Assembly: GCA_017456465.1 (NCBI GenBank)
Contig: JAFTJJ010000089.1
Span: 1 to 12,067, forward strand
DNA from: Clostridia bacterium
GTDB taxonomy: Bacteria > Bacillota > Clostridia > Christensenellales > UBA1242
Reading direction: 5' to 3'
DNA: 12,067 nucleotides
Positions 1-7,268 of the stretch are shown here, piece by piece; the stretch's first letter is position 1, and every line of letters starts with the position of its first letter. Made by a program: the position numbers and the translations under genes. The notes beneath the pieces are model-generated. The model was not told the DNA's origin and searched no databases. It worked only from the letters and a program-made list of their open reading frames with translations.

Positions 1-1332
1 GATGAGATTGATGCTGTTGGCCGTCAACGCGGTGCTGGACTTGGTGGTGGAAACGATGAAAGAGAACAAACACTCAATCAGCTTTTGGTTCAAATGGATG
101 GATTTGAAGAAAATGAAAACATCATTGTTATGGCAGCAACAAACAGGGCAGATATTTTGGATCCTGCACTCATGAGACCGGGAAGATTTGATAGGCAAAT
201 TTACATTAATGTTCCAGATGTTCGTGGTAGGGAAGAAATTTTGAAGGTTCATTCACGAAACAAACCATTTTCAAGCGATGTCAACTTCAAGCATATTGCG
301 AGAATAACAAGTGGATTTACTGGTGCTGATCTTGAGAATCTCTTGAATGAATCAGCAATATTTGCTGCAAGAGCAAATAGAAAAGAAATTACACAAGAAG
401 ACATCAATAATGGAATTGTCAAAGTTGCTGTTGGACCACAGAAAAAGAGCTTGATTATTTCGGAAAGAGATAAAAATATCACAGCTTTTCATGAGGCTGG
501 GCATGCTGTTGTTGGAAAGTTTGTTAAAAATAATAATCCAGTTCATGAAGTTTCAATCATTCCTCGCGGAGGTGCTGCTGGATACACGCTCACACGACCA
601 GACAAAGATGATAATCATGTAACAAAGGGTATGCTTTTGGATCAAATCAGCATGCTGCTTGCGGGTCGCATGGCTGAAACACTCTTTTTGGATGACATAA
701 CGACAGGAGCATCAAGCGATCTTCAGAGAGCAACGAGTCTTGCTCGTCATATGGTAGTTGATTATGGAATGAGCGAAGCTGTTGGGCTTGTTAATATGGG
801 CAGTCAAACAGAAGTGTTTATTGGCAGGGATTATCAAACCAAGGTTAATTACAGTGACAAGGAAGCATCGATTATTGATGCAGAAATAAGAAAAATAATT
901 GATGAATGTTCAGAAGTCGCTCGAAACATTTTGTCAAAGAAGGCTGGTGTTGTCAAAAACATGGTTGAAGTCCTTCTTCAAAAAGAAACTATTTATTCTG
1001 ACGAAGTTGATATGCTCATTGATGGAAAATCTGCCGATAAAGTTATTGCGTTTATGGATAATAAACAAAATAAAGATAAAGGCGAAAGCAAAGAAAAATC
1101 TGTTGATGAAATTTTGGCAATGGCGGAAGAAAGAGCAATAGCAAAGAATTCTCAATCTGCAGAAAAATCTGCGAATGACACCAATGTTTCACATGAAACA
1201 GTGGATGAAAGAGGAAGCAAAAAAACGACGCGCAAAACTACAGCAAAAAAGTCAACAGTGTCAAAAACAACAAGCAAAAAGGCGTCTTCAACAAAACAAA
1301 AGAAAACAAAAAAAGAAGATGATGAAGAATAA
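1..1332 (+). CDS. ftsH: ATP-dependent zinc metalloprotease FtsH (3' part, 443 residues visible)
   Basis: Membrane-anchored AAA+ protease that extracts and degrades misfolded membrane proteins and regulatory proteins. The gene enters from the left edge, so the membrane segments and Walker A are missing. The first visible residues, DEID, are the end of Walker B. The second region of homology follows at about residues 44-65 (MAATNRADILDPALMRPGRF) with its arginine fingers. The zinc site HEAGH is at 164-168, and the third zinc ligand Asp lies in TTGASSDLQRAT near residue 240. Domain order and core length are normal. After the protease domain there is an unusually long tail of about 85 residues, first acidic and charged, then rich in Lys, Thr and Ser (for example TTRKTTAKKSTVSKTTSKK), ending EDDEE. 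The stop TAA overlaps the next start. The identity is certain; only the tail is odd. Confidence 0.98.
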   Translation, partial: DEIDAVGRQRGAGLGGGNDEREQTLNQLLVQMDGFEENENIIVMAATNRADILDPALMRPGRFDRQIYINVPDVRGREEILKVHSRNKPFSSDVNFKHIARITSGFTGADLENLLNESAIFAARANRKEITQEDINNGIVKVAVGPQKKSLIISERDKNITAFHEAGHAVVGKFVKNNNPVHEVSIIPRGGAAGYTLTRPDKDDNHVTKGMLLDQISMLLAGRMAETLFLDDITTGASSDLQRATSLARHMVVDYGMSEAVGLVNMGSQTEVFIGRDYQTKVNYSDKEASIIDAEIRKIIDECSEVARNILSKKAGVVKNMVEVLLQKETIYSDEVDMLIDGKSADKVIAFMDNKQNKDKGESKEKSVDEILAMAEERAIAKNSQSAEKSANDTNVSHETVDERGSKKTTRKTTAKKSTVSKTTSKKASSTKQKKTKKEDDEE

Positions 1333-1907
1333 TGAATCTTAAAAAATTTAGTACATTTGCTTCAGTTATAATTGCTGCAATAATTGTAATGATAGTGGTG
1401 TTTGGTTTTATTGTAATTCCTGCGCCATTCAATATTTCTGAAGATCCAGCAACTATAACGGTGTATGATCAAACACAATCATCACTTGGAAAGACAATTA
1501 CAAAGTCAAATTCGGAAAAACAAAATTACGAGAAAATATTGAATGCATTTGTTCAAACAACAAATTTAACTGTTTTTGAAAGAGCTTTTTCGGGTGTGAA
1601 TATTTATTCAAAACCAACACAGGACATTGAACAGAAACAACCAACATGGGCAAGTGTTAAAAACAAAGAAGTAACAATTGAACTTTCATTCTCGAGCAAA
1701 CAGTCAATAATTGTTTCTATTAATGGAAATACAAAACAAATTGATTTTTACGGACTGGCTTTTGTTATTGAAAACAATTGGTTTGTGCATGATGTTGTTA
1801 TTTATTACAAAACAACAAGTTCAGGAACATACACGTCATCTCCAATCATCATTGGAGCAAACACAAAAAAGCTTTATAATGTAATTACTTCATTGAATTA
1901 TAACTAA
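1332..1907 (+). CDS. Single-pass membrane-anchored protein of unknown function (191 aa)
   Basis: I do not recognise this protein. It has a short basic N-terminus (MNLKKFS), one strongly hydrophobic segment at about residues 9-30 (SVIIAAIIVMIVVFGFIVIP), and a polar, Ser/Thr/Asn-rich remainder with alternating beta-like hydrophobic residues. Under the positive-inside rule the C-terminal 160 residues should lie outside the cytoplasm. There is no lipobox Cys and no obvious signal-peptidase site, so it is probably a permanent anchor. The ATG overlaps the ftsH stop (TAATG) and upstream there is only a weak purine-rich stretch, so translation is probably coupled to ftsH. A terminator follows directly. 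The coupling suggests an envelope-related role or stoichiometric expression with FtsH, but the sequence gives no direct functional clue. Confidence 0.8.
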   Translation: MNLKKFSTFASVIIAAIIVMIVVFGFIVIPAPFNISEDPATITVYDQTQSSLGKTITKSNSEKQNYEKILNAFVQTTNLTVFERAFSGVNIYSKPTQDIEQKQPTWASVKNKEVTIELSFSSKQSIIVSINGNTKQIDFYGLAFVIENNWFVHDVVIYYKTTSSGTYTSSPIIIGANTKKLYNVITSLNYN

Positions 1908-1940
1908 TAAAAAGCACCGAATTATCGGTGCTTTTTTATT
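1908..1940. terminator. Bidirectional intrinsic terminator between the ftsH unit and ychF
   Basis: The arm GCACCGA (1914-1920) pairs with TCGGTGC (1925-1931) across an ATTA loop. A-rich sequence on the left and a T-run on the right extend the stem, so both strands present a hairpin followed by U residues. It sits between two convergent genes and can terminate both. Confidence 0.92.
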
Positions 1941-1952
1941 AGTGTGTTTTAA

Positions 1953-3050
1953 TTAAACATTGAATCTGAAGAGCATTACGTCACCATCTTGGACAACATA
2001 ATCTTTTCCTTCGACTCTTACTTTTCCTTTTTCTTTTGCTCCCACGAGACCGCCACATTCGAGAAGTGTATCATATGAAACGACTTCTGCTCTAATGAAT
2101 CCCTTATCAAAATCGTTGTGAATCTTTCCAGCTGCAACTGGTGCCTTTGTTCCTTTTGTGATTGTCCAAGCTCTGCATTCTTTTTCACCAGCAGTCAGAA
2201 ACGAAATTTGACCAAGTAACTTGTAGCCGAGTTTAATTATCCTGTCAAGACCACTGTCTTTGAGTCCAAGATCTTCAAGGAACATTTGTCTTTCATCAGG
2301 CTCAAGTTCTGTTAGTTCTTGTTCAACTTTTGCACTGATTACGAGAACTTCAGCTTTTTCATCATGTGCAAAGGTTTTTACTTGGCGAACATAGTCAATA
2401 TCATTTTCATTTTTTGAAATGTCACTTTCTGAAATATTGCAAGCATAAATTACAGGTTTTGTTGTCAGCAAAAAAAGTGAGTTGACAAATTTCTTTTCTT
2501 CTTCTGTAAAGAAAATTGTTCTTGCTGGCTTTCCCGCATTTAAGGTTTCCAAAAGTTTGTTTAAAATAGTGAGTTCATCTTTTGCGTCTTTGTCTCCCTG
2601 CTTGATGCGTTTTTCTGCTTTTTCAATGTATTTTTGTACGCTTTCCAGATCGGCGAGTGAAAGTTCCATATTGATTGTTTCAATGTCTCTGATTGGATCA
2701 ACAGATCCTTCCACATGTGTGATATTGGGATCGTCGAAACATCTCACAACATGAACAATTGCTTCACACTCTCTGATGGATGCCAAAAATTTATTTCCAA
2801 GCCCCTCACCTCTTGAAGCTCCTTTTACAAGGCCTGCAATATCAACGAATTTAAGCAATGCATAAGTCGTTTTTTTTGTGTTGTAAAGTTCAGATAATTT
2901 GTCAAGTCGTTCATCAGGAACTGGAACAACTCCTTCGTTTGGTTCAATTGTGCAAAACGGATAGTTTGCGCTTTCAGCTCCTGCTTTTGTGATTGCATTG
3001 AAAAGTGTACTTTTGCCGACATTTGGCAAACCAACAACTCCAAGTTCCAT
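1953..3050 (-). CDS. ychF: Redox-regulated ATPase YchF (Obg-family, ribosome-associated)
   Basis: Universally conserved Obg/TRAFAC-family P-loop NTPase that binds ribosomes and prefers ATP to GTP. At 365 residues it has the usual length. The P-loop GLPNVGKS is at residues 7-14 and the G3 motif DIAG at 70-73, followed by the typical LVKGASRGEGLGNKFL run. The G4 position reads NISE (205-208) instead of NKxD, the hallmark that relaxes guanine specificity. SAK (G5) is at 239-241. A C-terminal TGS domain runs from about 282 to the end, with the conserved RAWTITKG and a terminal DVMLFRFNV. An AAAGGAG ribosome binding site precedes the ATG. It is a single-gene unit, divergent from uppP and convergent with the ftsH unit. 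Confidence 0.98.
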   Translation of the reverse strand: MELGVVGLPNVGKSTLFNAITKAGAESANYPFCTIEPNEGVVPVPDERLDKLSELYNTKKTTYALLKFVDIAGLVKGASRGEGLGNKFLASIRECEAIVHVVRCFDDPNITHVEGSVDPIRDIETINMELSLADLESVQKYIEKAEKRIKQGDKDAKDELTILNKLLETLNAGKPARTIFFTEEEKKFVNSLFLLTTKPVIYACNISESDISKNENDIDYVRQVKTFAHDEKAEVLVISAKVEQELTELEPDERQMFLEDLGLKDSGLDRIIKLGYKLLGQISFLTAGEKECRAWTITKGTKAPVAAGKIHNDFDKGFIRAEVVSYDTLLECGGLVGAKEKGKVRVEGKDYVVQDGDVMLFRFNV

Positions 3051-3073
3051 AGAATTTTCTCCTTTATTACTTT

Positions 3074-3101
3074 ATTATACATACTTTTTTCTAAAAAACA
3101 A
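3074..3101 (-). promoter_or_regulatory. Sigma-70/SigA-type promoter for ychF
   Basis: Read on the minus strand, TTGTTT (3101-3096) is followed after 16 bases by a perfect TATAAT (3079-3074), 24 bases upstream of the ychF start. The short intergenic region and the absence of another minus-strand gene support the assignment. Confidence 0.65.
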
Positions 3102-3156
3102 ATAGTTTGGTTATTATTTATTGGTGAAAACATAAAATTAAATAAAGGAGACATAT

Positions 3157-3948
3157 ATGAGTTTACTTCATGCAATAATTTTGGGAATTGTTCAGGGGAT
3201 TACTGAGTTTTTGCCAATCTCAAGCAGTGGGCATTTGCTGTTGGTCGAATATCTTTTTGGAATTGAAGAGGGAAATTTATTTTTTAATATATTGTTACAT
3301 TTGGCATCATTACTTGCTGTGGTGATCGTAATGAGAAATGAACTTGGTAAACTTCTGAAAAAGCCATTTTCAAAGCAAACTCTAACTATTGTTGTTTGTT
3401 GTGTTGTAACTGTCATCATGGTTTTGTTCTTGAGTTTTACGACAGACAAATTCACAAGTATTGGATATCTTGGGTTTGGATTTTTTGCTTCTGCAGTGTT
3501 GATACTTATCACTCATTTTAAAGCAAAGTTCAACGACAAGAAGGTTTTGTTAAAACGAGATATTGGTTATGCTGATGCTGTAATTATTGGCATTACACAA
3601 GGTCTTGCAACACTTCCGGGTGTGTCTAGGTCTGGAACAACAATAAGCACAGCTTTGCTTCTTAATAATAGCAAAGAATCATCTGCGAATTTCAGTTTTT
3701 TAATTAGTATTCCAATAATTATTGGTGCCATGATATTCGATATAGTGAAAGAAGGTGGGGAGTCGATAGCAAATGTTTCAGCAGCTAATTGTATTGTTGG
3801 TTTTGTTGCATCATTTGTGATGGCGCTTCTAAGCATCAAGTGGATGTACAGTATTATAAAAAAACGAAGTTGGATTGGATTTAGTATTTATCTTTTTGTA
3901 CTTTCGGCTGTTGTTCTGTTGAATCAATATGTTCTTATGTGGATATAG
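3157..3948 (+). CDS. uppP: Undecaprenyl-diphosphatase UppP (BacA family)
   Basis: Integral membrane phosphatase that converts undecaprenyl diphosphate to the monophosphate carrier for peptidoglycan and other wall polymers; it can confer bacitracin tolerance. At 263 residues it has the usual length and is hydrophobic throughout. The first family motif is QGITEFLPISSSGH at residues 13-26, with the catalytic-region Glu17. The second is PGVSRSGT at 154-161, with Arg158. His48 in LLHLAS also fits the family. AAAGGAG lies 6-7 bases before the ATG. A possible -10 (TAAAAT, 3133-3138) lies very close to the ribosome binding site without a convincing -35, so the promoter is not assigned. It is a single gene closed by a terminator. 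Confidence 0.97.
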   Translation: MSLLHAIILGIVQGITEFLPISSSGHLLLVEYLFGIEEGNLFFNILLHLASLLAVVIVMRNELGKLLKKPFSKQTLTIVVCCVVTVIMVLFLSFTTDKFTSIGYLGFGFFASAVLILITHFKAKFNDKKVLLKRDIGYADAVIIGITQGLATLPGVSRSGTTISTALLLNNSKESSANFSFLISIPIIIGAMIFDIVKEGGESIANVSAANCIVGFVASFVMALLSIKWMYSIIKKRSWIGFSIYLFVLSAVVLLNQYVLMWI

Positions 3949-3949
3949 T

Positions 3950-3983
3950 AAAAAATCTCTAACATATAGGTTAGAGATTTTTT
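3950..3983. terminator. Bidirectional intrinsic terminator between uppP and the small ORF
   Basis: A perfect 14-base inverted repeat, AAAAAATCTCTAAC (3950-3963) with GTTAGAGATTTTTT (3970-3983), surrounds the loop ATATAG. The outer A/T pairs give a U-tract on either strand, so it can end uppP on the plus strand and the small ORF on the minus strand. Confidence 0.93.
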
Positions 3984-3997
3984 GAAAATTGCTTATC

Positions 3998-4105
3998 TTA
4001 TGAACAGCTTTTTTCTTTTGTTGACTTTGAATCGGAATTCTTTTCGCCAACGCGTTTCGAACCACAATTCTTTTCAGAACATTTTTGTCGTTTTTCTGAT
4101 TTCAT
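3998..4105 (-). CDS. Small Lys/Ser/Cys-rich protein with a ten-residue repeat (35 aa)
   Basis: Unrecognised small ORF. Codon by codon it begins MKSEKRQKCSEKNCGSKRVG and continues EKNSDSKSTKEKSCS before TAA. The case for a real gene is positional: AAGGAG sits at ideal spacing (7 bases from AGGAG to ATG), and a strong terminator follows 14 bases after the stop. The protein is highly basic and hydrophilic, with no membrane segment or signal peptide, and has three Cys (9, 14, 34). It shows a decapeptide period, SEKNCGSKRV (10-19), GEKNSDSKST (20-29), KEKSCS (30-35), which also exists at DNA level as a 30-base imperfect repeat. It lies 61 bases after the ABC-like gene on the same strand with no terminator between, so co-transcription is plausible. 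Function is unknown; metal binding or a redox role is only a guess from the Cys content. Confidence 0.6.
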   Translation of the reverse strand: MKSEKRQKCSEKNCGSKRVGEKNSDSKSTKEKSCS

Positions 4106-4112
4106 GTTTATT

Positions 4113-4118
4113 CTCCTT
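4113..4118 (-). promoter_or_regulatory. Strong ribosome binding site of the 35-aa ORF
   Basis: AAGGAG on the minus strand, 7 bases before the ATG at 4105. It is the main evidence that this short ORF is translated, and it is stronger than any such signal before the upstream ABC-like gene. Confidence 0.75.
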
Positions 4119-4166
4119 TTTGATTTCTAATTTTAGTATGCGCTTTTTCAAATTTATTATTCAATG

Positions 4167-5831
4167 TTATGGAGTTTTTACTTTTCCATTTTCAACTAAG
4201 AAATGAAAATCAATTAATGATGGAAAATAATTTGATGCTGAAAATAGGATTAGTGTATGGTTTTTTTTAATTTTTAGCAAAACATTTTCAATATTTTTTA
4301 ATTCTTGTTTGCTCAGCCCAATTGGCAATTCATAAATCATAATAATTTCACTGCTTGTGAGCAAGCATCGTGCAATTCCAATCATAAAACGAATGTAAGG
4401 GGAAACAAGATCCTTATCTTTGAGAAGATTTGTTTCGAGTTTATTTGGGAGGTTGAAAAGCTGTTCATCAATTTTTAGATATTTGAAAATATTTCTTATA
4501 TCTTTTATGTTTTTGTTTACATATCGAAGATTATTAATAATTGAGTCATTAAAGAAAAAAGGGGATCGTGTGACATAACTTATATTTTTTGAGTATGTTT
4601 CAGTATCGAAATCATAGATGTTAATAGTGTCGAAAGTAATGGTTCCTGTGGTTGGTCGAATTTCCCTTTTTAGCATGTAAAAAATTGATCTTTTCCCACA
4701 TCCCTTAACACCTTGAAAGAGAACAAAACTGTTACTTTTAATTTGAAAAGATGTTTTTTCCAGCTTTCCAAAAAGATTTGTGTTTTGTGATTGATGTGGA
4801 TCAAAAGAGATATTTGTGAATGATGCGGATCCATTGATTTCATTTGTGCAGTTATTTCCAAAATCAATAATGTCCTTTTCACTCATGTCCATGATTGTCT
4901 TTATTCTTAGGGCAGAAATCTTTGCAATGTTGAGATCACTAAAAACAGACAGAAAGCTAAAGAAGTTGAGTATTGTTGAAGCCAAGTATGGTGTGATGAT
5001 AAGATAGACTGTGAGAGAAAGAGTGTAGTTTTTTAACAATGAAAACAAATAAAAAGTTACAGCAAAGATCATTATTTTCCAAAAGAAAAACACATATTTT
5101 TCTGCAAAAAGTTTTATTATATGTTCTTTTTTATAGTTTTTGATGATATTTTTTACAGAATCAGAATATTTATTTTGAAGCTTTGATATAAGATTTAAAT
5201 CTGTGGATAAATTTCTTCCATCAACCACGTCTCCGAAATTTTCAAGCAATTCATCTCTTGCATTTTGCAATTTGTGTGTTTGCCTCGCTCGGTACAAATT
5301 TATGATTGAATAAATTAAAAATGAAAAAGTGGCAATTGCAAAACAAAATAATCCAACGATGAAATTATAGTAAAAAATAAAACAGAGCATTGTGATTGAG
5401 GTAATTAAATATGTAATTTTTTGTGACAATTGGTTTGTGAATTCTGCCATACTTATCAAATTGGTACTGAGAATATTAACCATTTTTTCTTTTGAATTTT
5501 GTTTTAAACTCTCATTGTCGGTATGAAGGATTTTTTGAAAAATTGAGCTGTGTATGTTGTTGTAAATATGGCCAAGTTGTTTTGGATAAAGAATATAATT
5601 TATATTCCAAAACACAAAACATAATATTAAAGCAACAATGCTCAAAATTAAATATTTGATGGCATTGTCATAATCAAACACACTTAAAGAACCAATCAAA
5701 CTGGCTGAGAGGATTGTTAAAATTAATTCAAGAACAGCAGGAATAATTGCAGTGACAAATTGCCACAAGAAAAGAGATTTTTTGGGATTTGTTACTGATT
5801 TCCAAATTTTGATGTCGTGAATGTATCTCAT
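4167..5831 (-). CDS. ABC-exporter-like membrane protein with a motif-degenerate ATPase domain
   Basis: The architecture is that of a type I ABC exporter half-transporter. About six membrane segments lie at residues 28-56, 65-88, 146-163, 164-186, 252-273 and 277-305 (counting from the upstream TTG; subtract 7 for the ATG chosen here), then a nucleotide-binding domain from about 340 to 561. That domain aligns end to end with the family, but the catalytic motifs are altered. Walker A is GVKGCGKRS (Arg at the Mg-binding Ser/Thr). The Q-loop has Arg (YVTRSPFFF). The LSGGQ signature is VSPYI. Walker B is IIMIYELP (Tyr for Asp), and the H-loop His is lost (LILFSASN). The flanking IARCLL and GLS remain. 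The frame is open throughout, so it is not a shattered gene. ATP hydrolysis seems unlikely, and no active partner is in the window. A TTG at 5852 could add 7 residues; neither start has a clear ribosome binding site. Substrate unknown. Confidence 0.85.
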   Translation of the reverse strand: MRYIHDIKIWKSVTNPKKSLFLWQFVTAIIPAVLELILTILSASLIGSLSVFDYDNAIKYLILSIVALILCFVFWNINYILYPKQLGHIYNNIHSSIFQKILHTDNESLKQNSKEKMVNILSTNLISMAEFTNQLSQKITYLITSITMLCFIFYYNFIVGLFCFAIATFSFLIYSIINLYRARQTHKLQNARDELLENFGDVVDGRNLSTDLNLISKLQNKYSDSVKNIIKNYKKEHIIKLFAEKYVFFFWKIMIFAVTFYLFSLLKNYTLSLTVYLIITPYLASTILNFFSFLSVFSDLNIAKISALRIKTIMDMSEKDIIDFGNNCTNEINGSASFTNISFDPHQSQNTNLFGKLEKTSFQIKSNSFVLFQGVKGCGKRSIFYMLKREIRPTTGTITFDTINIYDFDTETYSKNISYVTRSPFFFNDSIINNLRYVNKNIKDIRNIFKYLKIDEQLFNLPNKLETNLLKDKDLVSPYIRFMIGIARCLLTSSEIIMIYELPIGLSKQELKNIENVLLKIKKNHTLILFSASNYFPSLIDFHFLVENGKVKTP

Positions 5832-5842
5832 AGTTAATAATA

Positions 5843-5873
5843 ATATTAACAATGTGAGAGATTTTTATGTAAA
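5843..5873 (-). promoter_or_regulatory. Possible promoter of the ABC-like gene, giving a very short leader
   Basis: On the minus strand, TTTACA (5873-5868) is followed after 19 bases by TAATAT (5848-5843), 11 bases before the ATG at 5831. The -35 overlaps the T-tract of the upstream terminator. Transcription from here would begin only a few bases before the ATG, which fits the lack of a ribosome binding site. The spacing is long, so this is tentative. Confidence 0.35.
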
Positions 5874-5900
5874 TAAAAAAGACAACAGAAATGTTGTCTT
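5871..5900 (-). terminator. Intrinsic terminator after the DAC-like gene
   Basis: Minus-strand stem AAGACAACA / TGTTGTCTT (5900-5892 with 5887-5879) with a TTTC loop, followed by TTTTATTT. It lies just after the DAC-like stop and separates that operon from the ABC-like gene. Confidence 0.9.
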
Positions 5901-5909
5901 GAAAAAATT

Positions 5910-7253
5910 TTAACCAATCATGAAAATCGGTTTTGCTCTAAGTTTGTTTCTGTCCATTCGGAATCCTTCAATTGATCCATCTGCTGAAACCTTGATTGAA
6001 ATTCCGTAGTTTGAAAGAGTTTTTGCTGCAGCAAGTCTTCCTCCGCCAAGGCTGCCAGCTTCGATCTTGATGATTGCGCCGACTGCGAGGATGTTCCCTT
6101 CATAATCAATAATTGTTGCACCATCAATCCCCAAAAGCTCAAGTCTGAGTTTTCTGTCAAGATCCTGAAATTTTCTTCCGTTGATGATTTTGATCAAATT
6201 TGCAGTTTTGATGCATTTTTCTTGAGTGACAAATTGGTCATAAGAAGGAATTTCAGAATCCCATTCATCAACGACTCTAAAGAATGACTGATTAATGTTT
6301 TCTTGTTCAATGTAATCATAACAATCTTTGAACAGGACATCTGTTGCATTGATGTGTTTAAGGACATTGAATTTGTCTCCACTGTTGACGTGAACAATAC
6401 AACCTCCATCTTTTGAAAAGCTTAAATCAAGAGCAGAGAGGTAGATTGCACGTCTGACTTCTTCAACTTCATCAGACCTGTCTGAGAGTTTTCCAATTAT
6501 TTCATCATGTGAAAAGCTAACCCACTTTCCATTGCGTTTTGCAAAAAGTAAATTTTTATCTTTAAAGATCAAAATGTCACCACCTGCGATTAGGCTGATT
6601 CCAATTTTTGATCCATTACAGAGATTGGCGATTCTTAAGTGGCTGTAAGGTGCAAGAAGTCCCTGATTTTCATTTCGTGGAAGTGCAATGTAGCTGGTGA
6701 GATATCCATCTCTTGAAATTTCCATGCATGTGTTTTCACCATCGGAAATCAGTGCCGAAAAATCACGATTAAGCATTTTTGTGATGTGTAAATTTGGGTT
6801 TGTTAGTTTTCCGCTTAATTTGTTTGTAAGAATAAAGCCAAAGGATATTTTTTTGCCTTCATAAGTTCTGAGTCCCCATTGGTTAATGCTTGTGATGAGT
6901 GTTGAAAGTGTTGAACTTGCTGATTTTGTCAAAGCTTTACAAATTGCTTTTTCAATTATTAATCCTTCAAGACCCTTTATAAAATCATCAGAAACCTTGT
7001 TATTGTAAATTGTACTAACTTCTTCAATGATTGATTTTACTAGAGATATTTCAAAAGTCTTGAAAGGTTGGACGCGTTTGATTACAAAACGATAAGAGTC
7101 ATTGCGGTTGAATTTGACAAGAAGAGAGCCTCCTGTTCCCTGAGCGACGCATGCATCTCTTGGAGAAGATTCTTCTTCTCCAATGATATCTGAGCCGGTG
7201 AACATAGATAATATGTTGTCTTTAACAAAACTAAGGAAGCGTTCTTTTTTCAT
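5910..7253 (-). CDS. Protein with divergent DisA_N/DAC-like (diadenylate cyclase-type) nucleotide-binding domain
   Basis: 447 residues, soluble, no signal peptide. The C-terminal part resembles the DAC fold that makes c-di-AMP in DisA and CdaA. Residues 265-290 (VRRAIYLSALDLS, then GGCIVHV) match the opening helix and strand. IDGATIIDYEGNILAVGAII (376-395) carries the DGA motif. GGGRLAAAKTLSNYG (403-417) stands where GTRHRAA is expected, followed by KVSADGSIEGF. Only one Arg of the RHR motif remains, so cyclase activity is doubtful; such divergent DAC-like proteins exist as a large uncharacterised group. The N-terminal 260 residues match no domain I know and may be a sensor or partner module. 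The start has AGGG six bases upstream and lies 15 bases after the nucleoside hydrolase stop, so the two genes form an operon ending at the terminator. The assignment rests on motif memory, not a search. Confidence 0.6.
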   Translation of the reverse strand: MKKERFLSFVKDNILSMFTGSDIIGEEESSPRDACVAQGTGGSLLVKFNRNDSYRFVIKRVQPFKTFEISLVKSIIEEVSTIYNNKVSDDFIKGLEGLIIEKAICKALTKSASSTLSTLITSINQWGLRTYEGKKISFGFILTNKLSGKLTNPNLHITKMLNRDFSALISDGENTCMEISRDGYLTSYIALPRNENQGLLAPYSHLRIANLCNGSKIGISLIAGGDILIFKDKNLLFAKRNGKWVSFSHDEIIGKLSDRSDEVEEVRRAIYLSALDLSFSKDGGCIVHVNSGDKFNVLKHINATDVLFKDCYDYIEQENINQSFFRVVDEWDSEIPSYDQFVTQEKCIKTANLIKIINGRKFQDLDRKLRLELLGIDGATIIDYEGNILAVGAIIKIEAGSLGGGRLAAAKTLSNYGISIKVSADGSIEGFRMDRNKLRAKPIFMIG

Positions 7254-7268
7254 TGTTATCCCTGTCCT

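Noticed and set aside
934..1155. Antisense and alternate-frame ORFs inside ftsH, ychF, uppP and the CvpA-like gene
   Set aside because: They are fully contained in strongly supported genes, lack SDs, and show the composition expected of shadow frames.
3829..4065. 78-codon minus-strand ORF overlapping the uppP end and the small ORF
   Set aside because: It runs through the terminator and the uppP 3' end, has no SD, and competes with the SD-preceded 35-codon ORF in another frame.
4019..4078. Short direct repeat as a CRISPR or regulatory iteron
   Set aside because: The two 30-base units are in codon phase inside the small ORF, are imperfect and have no spacer pattern, so protein-level repetition explains them.
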